Source: Kiloniellaceae bacterium (GTDB lineage: Bacteria; Pseudomonadota; Alphaproteobacteria; Kiloniellales; Kiloniellaceae). From it: a stretch of DNA of 17,091 nucleotides. Made by a program: the position numbers and the translations under genes. Location: NCBI GenBank assembly GCA_021776145.1, contig JAJFGM010000111.1, positions 1 through 17,091 of the forward strand, given 5' to 3'. Below, piece by piece: positions 13,141 to 17,091 of the stretch (position 1 is its first letter; every line of letters starts with the position of its first letter). The notes beneath the pieces were generated by a model. It worked only from the letters and a program-made list of their open reading frames with translations. It was not told the origin of the DNA and did not search any database.

Positions 13141-13845
13141 TCAGCGCATACCCTGCAAGGCTTTCAAGAGCTGCGACTGCTCCGAAGACAAGGCGCGCTT
13201 GGCGACTCCCGGGGCTTGAGCCCCGGCAGCCTGGGCCCCGGATGCCTGGGCCCCGGAATTCTGAGTCCTGGAATTCTGGTCCCCGACAATTTGGCCCCCG
13301 GCATTCTGGCCCCCGGCATTTTGAGTACCTGCGGACTGACCAGCGGCGATCTGGGAGGCCCGCGGCTGACCGAGGTTCGGCCGCGTCGTCGGCGCTAGAG
13401 CGGCGAAATCGATCTCGTCTGCGCGGGCGGCGCGAAAGGCAGATGGGCGTTCGCTGGAACGCGCCGCGGCGCCTTGTTGCGGGCGAGCAGCCAAGGGGTC
13501 GGCGAGTGTGCGGCGAGCCGCGCGCAGCGAGTCCTCCATGCGTCCGGCAACCTCATCACCACGTTTGACCACAAAATTAATGTCGGCGACCAGATCCTTG
13601 GCGCCGTTTATCTTTTCCTGAAGAACACTGCCCGACGCCTCGGCCGCTTCTTTCAACTGCGCAAGACCCAGCTCAGCCCGCGTCGTTGCCGTCGTGAACT
13701 CCTCGACCAATCCCTGCATCTCTTCCCGTGCCCCACGCAGCGCCGAGAGCTTGCGGTTCAAGAGCGCCGCATAAACGATCGTCACCAGCAACAGCACAGA
13801 CATCACAGAATCGAACAGAAGTTCGAAGTCGAACTCAACAGACAC
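13141..13845 (-). CDS. DUF6468-like flagellar-operon membrane protein with pentapeptide-repeat linker
   Basis: This 234-residue protein starts at a GTG that overlaps the fliM stop (TAGTG), with AAGGTG upstream. One membrane helix lies at about residues 9-29 (LLFDSVMSVLLLVTIVYAALL), followed by a basic stretch and a coiled-coil region (about 35-105, AREEMQGLVEEFTTATTRAEL onward). The C-terminal half is a low-complexity linker containing 11 tandem 5-residue units ending in Gln (N-A-G-G-Q type), capped by a short helix (SSEQSQLLKALQGM). Small proteins of this design are found next to fliM in alphaproteobacteria and are annotated DUF6468. The Caulobacter flagellar positioning protein PflI is a bitopic protein from a comparable locus, but I cannot confirm orthology. 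The location suggests a basal-body or polar-positioning role. Confidence 0.75.
   Translation of the reverse strand: MSVEFDFELLFDSVMSVLLLVTIVYAALLNRKLSALRGAREEMQGLVEEFTTATTRAELGLAQLKEAAEASGSVLQEKINGAKDLVADINFVVKRGDEVAGRMEDSLRAARRTLADPLAARPQQGAAARSSERPSAFRAARADEIDFAALAPTTRPNLGQPRASQIAAGQSAGTQNAGGQNAGGQIVGDQNSRTQNSGAQASGAQAAGAQAPGVAKRALSSEQSQLLKALQGMR
13216..13380. repeat. Eleven-unit 15-bp tandem repeat inside the DUF6468-like gene
   Basis: Units of exactly 15 bp run without interruption from 13216 to 13380. The clearest are CTGGGCCCCGGATGC (13231), CTGGGCCCCGGAATT (13246), TTGGCCCCCGGCATT (13291) and CTGGCCCCCGGCATT (13306). The outer units have drifted. Read on the coding strand each gives five residues ending in Gln: PNLGQ, PRASQ, IAAGQ, SAGTQ, NAGGQ (twice), IVGDQ, NSRTQ, NSGAQ, ASGAQ, AAGAQ. 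This is an in-frame minisatellite able to change linker length by whole pentapeptides. Confidence 0.92.
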
Positions 13846-14936
13846 TAGGATTCACCTTCCCTCATTATCTTGTCGGCTATCTGCATCGCAATATGGCCAT
13901 TGCTGCGGCCCATATGGCCGCGGAACATTTCGACATCTCCGCAACGCATCTCGATTTCCGACGCCGGCGTTGCGTTGAGCTCCAGCCGGCTGCCGACTTC
14001 CCAATTCAGAATGTCTCCCAGGGACAGCTCGACTTGATCCAAGACAGCCTGGATGGAAACGGTGGTCTGCCACAGTTCAGCCGTCAGGTGCCCTTCCCAG
14101 ATCGAATCGCGCCCGAACTTCTCGCCCATGAACATCTGCAGCAACAGTTCGCGCACCGGCTCCAGGGTTGCATAGGGAATCAGCAACTCGATACGGCCTC
14201 CGCGGTCTTCCATGTCGACCCGCAAAGTCACAACGATGGTCGCGTTGTTGACACGGGCAATGGTGGCAAAGCGCGGATTGGTCTCGAGACGATCAAAGCG
14301 AAAGGTGACCGGCGACAAGGGATCGAAGGCCGCTGAAAGGTCCGCCAGGACAACATGCACCATGCGTTCGACCAGATTGCGTTCGATCGTCGTATAGGGA
14401 CGCCCTTCGATACGCATCGCAGCGGTACCGCGGCGACCGCCCAGCAGGACATCGACGATGGAATAAATCAACGCGCTATCGACGGTCATCAGCCCGTGAT
14501 TATCCCATTCCTCGGCCTTGAACACCGACAGCATGGCCGGCAGCGGGATTGAGTTCAGATGATCGCCAAACCGCGCCGACGTGATGTTGTCGAGGCTTAC
14601 TTCGACGTTGTCGGAGGTAAAGTTGCGAAGCGAGGTCGACATCATGCGCACGAGGCGATCAAAGACGACCTCCAGCATCGGAAGGCGTTCGTAAGATACC
14701 AGCGCCGAATTGAGGATCGCCTGAATACCGGACTGTTCGGAGCCATCTTCGGAGCTGCTGTCGACCCCCAAAAGGCTATCGATCTCGCTCTGATCGAGGA
14801 CCCGCGCCGAATTTGTCGGTTCGCCATCTGAACCGTCGGCATCGCCGTCGTCGTCGGCCATGGAATCCCACTCGGCGAGCAGAGCATCTTGGTCGACTTC
14901 TCCCTCGGCGTCTTGACCTTCAGTCTCTTCTGCCAT
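13845..14936 (-). CDS. fliM: Flagellar motor switch protein FliM
   Basis: At 363 residues this protein forms the C-ring layer that receives CheY-P and contacts FliG and FliN. The CheY-binding peptide LDQSEIDSLLG is at 47-57. It is preceded by an acidic N-terminal extension of about 46 residues, longer than in E. coli, where the motif begins near residue 6. The CheC-like middle domain follows (about 70-270), with the DVLLGGRRG loop typical of FliM at about 162-170. The C-terminal SpoA/FliN-like domain (about 285-360, VELSLGDILNWEVGSRLEL) completes it. It lies 21 bp after fliL, and its TAG stop shares one base with the GTG of the next gene. The ribosome site is weak, which suggests translation partly coupled to fliL. 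Confidence 0.96.
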   Translation of the reverse strand: MAEETEGQDAEGEVDQDALLAEWDSMADDDGDADGSDGEPTNSARVLDQSEIDSLLGVDSSSEDGSEQSGIQAILNSALVSYERLPMLEVVFDRLVRMMSTSLRNFTSDNVEVSLDNITSARFGDHLNSIPLPAMLSVFKAEEWDNHGLMTVDSALIYSIVDVLLGGRRGTAAMRIEGRPYTTIERNLVERMVHVVLADLSAAFDPLSPVTFRFDRLETNPRFATIARVNNATIVVTLRVDMEDRGGRIELLIPYATLEPVRELLLQMFMGEKFGRDSIWEGHLTAELWQTTVSIQAVLDQVELSLGDILNWEVGSRLELNATPASEIEMRCGDVEMFRGHMGRSNGHIAMQIADKIMREGES

Positions 14937-14957
14937 TTCGGATCTTGTGCCTACCTT

Positions 14958-15476
14958 TTACTGAACCAGCATCTCTTTGAACAAGACATCCATGACTTCA
15001 ACGTCTTCCACGGCCGAGTTTACGCGTAGCAGCAGCTCTTCACGCAGCCTTTGCAGGCCGGCCGAACCGCGCAAATCCTCGACACGAAGCTCGCGCATGT
15101 AGACCTGGAAGTTGTCGACAATTCGCGGCAGAACAGTGCGCAATGCCGAAGCATCCGCTTCCGATGTGACCTCCAGCGCAATGGATATCTTCAGGTAGGC
15201 AGTCTTCTGGCCGCCGGAATTGAGATTGACCAGCATCACCGGCAGCTCGAAAAACACGGATTGCTCCGAGGCCTCAGACTCGGAATGGGCTTCCGCCTCC
15301 TCGCCCTTGCCGAGCAAAGAATCGAACAGGCCGGCGAAATAGGCACCGGCAAGGCCACCGATAAGAAGTAACAAGGGGAGGACGACAAAAAGAACAATTT
15401 TCTTGCCGCTCATGCCGCCTTTCGCTTCTGCATCCGATGGGGCACCCCCAGCGTCTTGAACTGCCTGCTCGGCCAT
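14958..15476 (-). CDS. fliL: Flagellar basal body-associated protein FliL
   Basis: This 172-residue protein has a short acidic cytoplasmic tail, one membrane helix (about 26-51, KKIVLFVVLPLLLLIGGLAG) and a Glu/Ser-rich stalk. The periplasmic stomatin-like FliL domain (about 72-172) starts at VFFELPVMLVNLNS and ends in the family's FKEMLVQ. FliL rings surround stator units and support torque. The ATG at 15476 has GGGTGA 6 nt upstream. It is the first gene of the minus-strand motility operon and is divergent from flgF across 350 bp. I could not identify its promoter. Confidence 0.95.
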   Translation of the reverse strand: MAEQAVQDAGGAPSDAEAKGGMSGKKIVLFVVLPLLLLIGGLAGAYFAGLFDSLLGKGEEAEAHSESEASEQSVFFELPVMLVNLNSGGQKTAYLKISIALEVTSEADASALRTVLPRIVDNFQVYMRELRVEDLRGSAGLQRLREELLLRVNSAVEDVEVMDVLFKEMLVQ

Positions 15477-15826
15477 TCCTGCTCACCCTGTTTTTATTGG
15501 CGACGTCGTTTCACCCCCCACAGTAAGGCGGGATGGTTAAAACTTCTTTTAGCGCAAACCCTTTACGACAACGCCAAGCGGCAATATTGCCTGTTCCTTT
15601 GCGACAATGCCGTCACCGGGAACATTCTGCCGGGCAAGGACTGCAAATTCTGCGACCCAGACCGTTTGGCTTTGCACCGCGAATTGGCGCGAGCGCCTTG
15701 AATTCCGCCAACTCACTGCTTGGCACGGCTCCTGCATGAAGTTGGCCGACCCCCATGTCGCGACCCACGCAATCGATGGCGGCATGGCATCCAAGGCTGA
15801 ACAAGCAACAGGCAGAAATCCGAAAA
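15477..15826. promoter_or_regulatory. Divergent flagellar control region between fliL and flgF
   Basis: This 350-bp gene-free region contains the sigma-54 promoter described separately. It also has two palindromes upstream of that promoter, GGCAATATTGCC (15580-15591) and TGCCGGGCA (15628-15636), both with GGCA/TGCC half-sites. They lie about 160 and 115 bp before the predicted transcription start, in the range where sigma-54 activators of the FlbD/NtrC type bind. No sigma-54 or sigma-28 motif was found facing fliL. Confidence 0.55.
15721..15736 (+). promoter_or_regulatory. Sigma-54 (RpoN) promoter for flgF-flgG
   Basis: TGGCACGGCTCCTGCA matches the -24/-12 consensus TGGCACG-N4-TTGCW at all but one fixed base. 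The invariant GG (15722-15723) and GC (15734-15735) are exactly 10 bp apart. Transcription would start near 15747, leaving a leader of about 80 nt before the FlgF ATG at 15827. Class II/III rod genes under sigma-54 control are usual in alphaproteobacteria such as Caulobacter. Confidence 0.85.
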
Positions 15827-16555
15827 ATGGAAAACACAGGCTACATCGCCCTATCGCGGCAAATGGCCATGTCCCGTCAGATGGACGTCATCGCCAACAA
15901 TATGGCGAACATGAACACACCGGCGTACCAGGGCGAGTCGATGATGTTCGTCGAGTACCTGCAGAAAACGCCCAATGGTGAACAAACCAGTTTCGTTCAG
16001 GACATCGCACTGGTGCGCAACCTCACCGAGGGTCAGAAGATCTCGACCAAGAACGACCTCGACTTGGCCATCGCCGGCAAGGGCTTCTTCGAAATCGAGA
16101 CCGAACTTGGCACCCGTTACACACGCAACGGCACCTTTCAGCTCAACGCAGACGGCGAATTGGTGACCTCGCAAGGCGACAAGGTCTTGGGCGAAGACGA
16201 CCAGCCGATAGTCTTCCCACCCGGCACCGGCCGCATCACCATCGCCCGCGATGGAACGACGTCGACCGAAAACGGTCAAATCGGCCGCTTGCGAGTCGTG
16301 CGTTTCGAAAACCAACAGGCCCTGATCAAGGGCGCCAACGGACTTTACGAAGCTGACGGACAGCAACCCGAAAAGGCCGAGGACGCGGAAGTTCTGCAAG
16401 GCATGATCGAGGGATCGAACGTTCAGGGAATTACCGAAATGACGAGTTTGATCAATGCGGCGCGCAGCTATGCCAGCGCCGCCAAGATCGTAAAGGACGA
16501 ACACGAGCGGCTGCGCCGGGCCATCCAGACCCTCGGCGCCGCGCCACGCGGCTAA
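15827..16555 (+). CDS. flgF: Flagellar proximal rod protein FlgF
   Basis: This 242-residue protein begins MENTGYIALSRQMAM. An in-frame ATG at 15755 would add 24 residues, but it lies only about 8 nt after the predicted transcription start, has no Shine-Dalgarno, and the added residues are unlike FlgF. The rod-family N-terminal signature MDVIANNMANMNTPAYQ (19-35) and the C-terminal helix (ITEMTSLINAARSYASAAK, then RLRRAIQTLG) are both present, and D0/D1 coiled-coil ends enclose a beta-rich middle (about 75-180). FlgF forms the proximal rod with FlgB and FlgC. It has no signal peptide, as expected for type III export through the flagellar apparatus. flgG follows after 15 bp. Confidence 0.95.
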   Translation: MENTGYIALSRQMAMSRQMDVIANNMANMNTPAYQGESMMFVEYLQKTPNGEQTSFVQDIALVRNLTEGQKISTKNDLDLAIAGKGFFEIETELGTRYTRNGTFQLNADGELVTSQGDKVLGEDDQPIVFPPGTGRITIARDGTTSTENGQIGRLRVVRFENQQALIKGANGLYEADGQQPEKAEDAEVLQGMIEGSNVQGITEMTSLINAARSYASAAKIVKDEHERLRRAIQTLGAAPRG

Positions 16556-16570
16556 CAAAGGAACGAATCA

Positions 16571-17091
16571 ATGCGATCATTGAACATCGGTGCGACGGGG
16601 ATGCTCGCCCAGCAACTCAACGTCGAAGTCATCTCCAACAACATCGCCAACATGAACACGACCGGCTACAAGCGCCAACGCGTCGAATTCCAGGATCTGC
16701 TCTATCAGAACCTGCGCCGCGTCGGATCAGCCTCGTCCGACACCGGCACCATCGTGCCCACCGGCGTGCAGCTCGGTCTTGGCGTCAAGCCGGCGGCTGT
16801 CTATCGCATCGTCGAACAGGGAAATATCCAGGTCACCGGGAACCCCCTCGACCTTGCGATCAACGGCAAGGGGCTGTTCATGGTCGAGTTGCCCTCCGGT
16901 GATACCGCCTATACCCGAGCCGGCGCCTTTCAGCTCAGTCCGGATGGCGACATGGTGACCAGCGACGGTTACATAATCCAGCCCGGGATCACCCTGCCGG
17001 ACGACGCCGTATCGATTACCATCAACGCCAGCGGCGAAGTCTTCGCCAATATCGAAGGACAGGTGGCGCCGACCCAGGTCGGACAGATCGA
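16571..17091 (+). CDS. flgG: Flagellar distal rod protein FlgG (N-terminal 173 residues, runs off the window)
   Basis: AAAGGA lies 8 nt before the ATG at 16571. The sequence opens MRSLNIGATGMLAQQLNVEV, followed by the rod signature ISNNIANMNTTGYKRQR (about 21-37) and FQDLLYQNLRR, and then GVQLGLGVKPAAVYRIVEQG, a stretch highly typical of FlgG. GNPLDLAINGKGLFMV is the conserved beta-domain entry shared with FlgF and FlgE. The C-terminus lies beyond the window. FlgG polymerises into the distal rod. It is in an operon with flgF under the sigma-54 promoter. Confidence 0.96.
   Translation, partial: MRSLNIGATGMLAQQLNVEVISNNIANMNTTGYKRQRVEFQDLLYQNLRRVGSASSDTGTIVPTGVQLGLGVKPAAVYRIVEQGNIQVTGNPLDLAINGKGLFMVELPSGDTAYTRAGAFQLSPDGDMVTSDGYIIQPGITLPDDAVSITINASGEVFANIEGQVAPTQVGQI

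Noticed and set aside
15755..15826. Upstream ATG giving a 266-residue FlgF
   Set aside because: The added 24 residues are unlike any FlgF N-terminus, lack a ribosome site, and start only about 8 nt after the predicted sigma-54 transcription start.
1..17091. tRNA, rRNA, CRISPR array, complete insertion sequence or prophage
   Set aside because: I saw no cloverleaf, no regularly spaced palindromic repeats with unique spacers, and no transposase or integrase motif. The 15-bp arrays are contiguous coding repeats without spacers.

Overview
The window looks like a piece of an alphaproteobacterial chromosome, most likely from a Rhodospirillales-type free-living bacterium. It is GC-rich with strongly GC-biased third codon positions. 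Its flagellar genes are of the alphaproteobacterial kind: a FliM with an acidic N-terminal extension, a DUF6468-like membrane protein and MotE next to FliM, CheY followed by CheZ, and a FlgF whose start resembles that of alphaproteobacterial FlgF proteins. The taxonomic call is an inference from gene content only.

Layout. (1) 1-597, minus: the start of a probably large secreted or surface protein with a cadherin-like repeat motif, cut by the window edge. (2) 598-1228: a gene-free stretch, AT-rich in its first half. (3) 1229-5766: a TetR-family regulator on the minus strand, divergent from two FAD enzymes on the plus strand (a dimethylglycine/sarcosine dehydrogenase-like FAD+GcvT protein and a DAO-family oxidoreductase). 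A 20-bp inverted repeat lies between the regulator and the enzymes and is the likely operator. (4) 5803-15476, minus: a long motility operon read from right to left: fliL, fliM, DUF6468-like, motE, cheY, cheZ, two MotB-like OmpA-domain genes, and a very large exported AMIN-like/TPR gene. (5) 15827-17091, plus: flgF and the start of flgG, divergent from fliL and preceded by a textbook sigma-54 promoter.

How it fits together. FliL, FliM and MotE belong to the motor and stator periphery. CheY-P binds FliM to switch rotation, and CheZ dephosphorylates CheY-P. FlgF and FlgG form the proximal and distal rod. The last three genes of the minus-strand operon overlap by ATGA junctions, so they probably work as one envelope module. 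Of the two MotB-like proteins only one keeps the channel aspartate, and no motA is present in the window.

Three things stand out. A 292-bp MITE-like element with 30-bp inverted ends sits exactly between the cheZ stop codon and the ribosome binding site of the next gene, and its CTAG target duplication leaves both signals intact. The large TPR gene is interrupted by a single in-frame TAA with open reading frame on both sides. A 15-bp, 11-unit tandem repeat forms the linker of the DUF6468-like protein.
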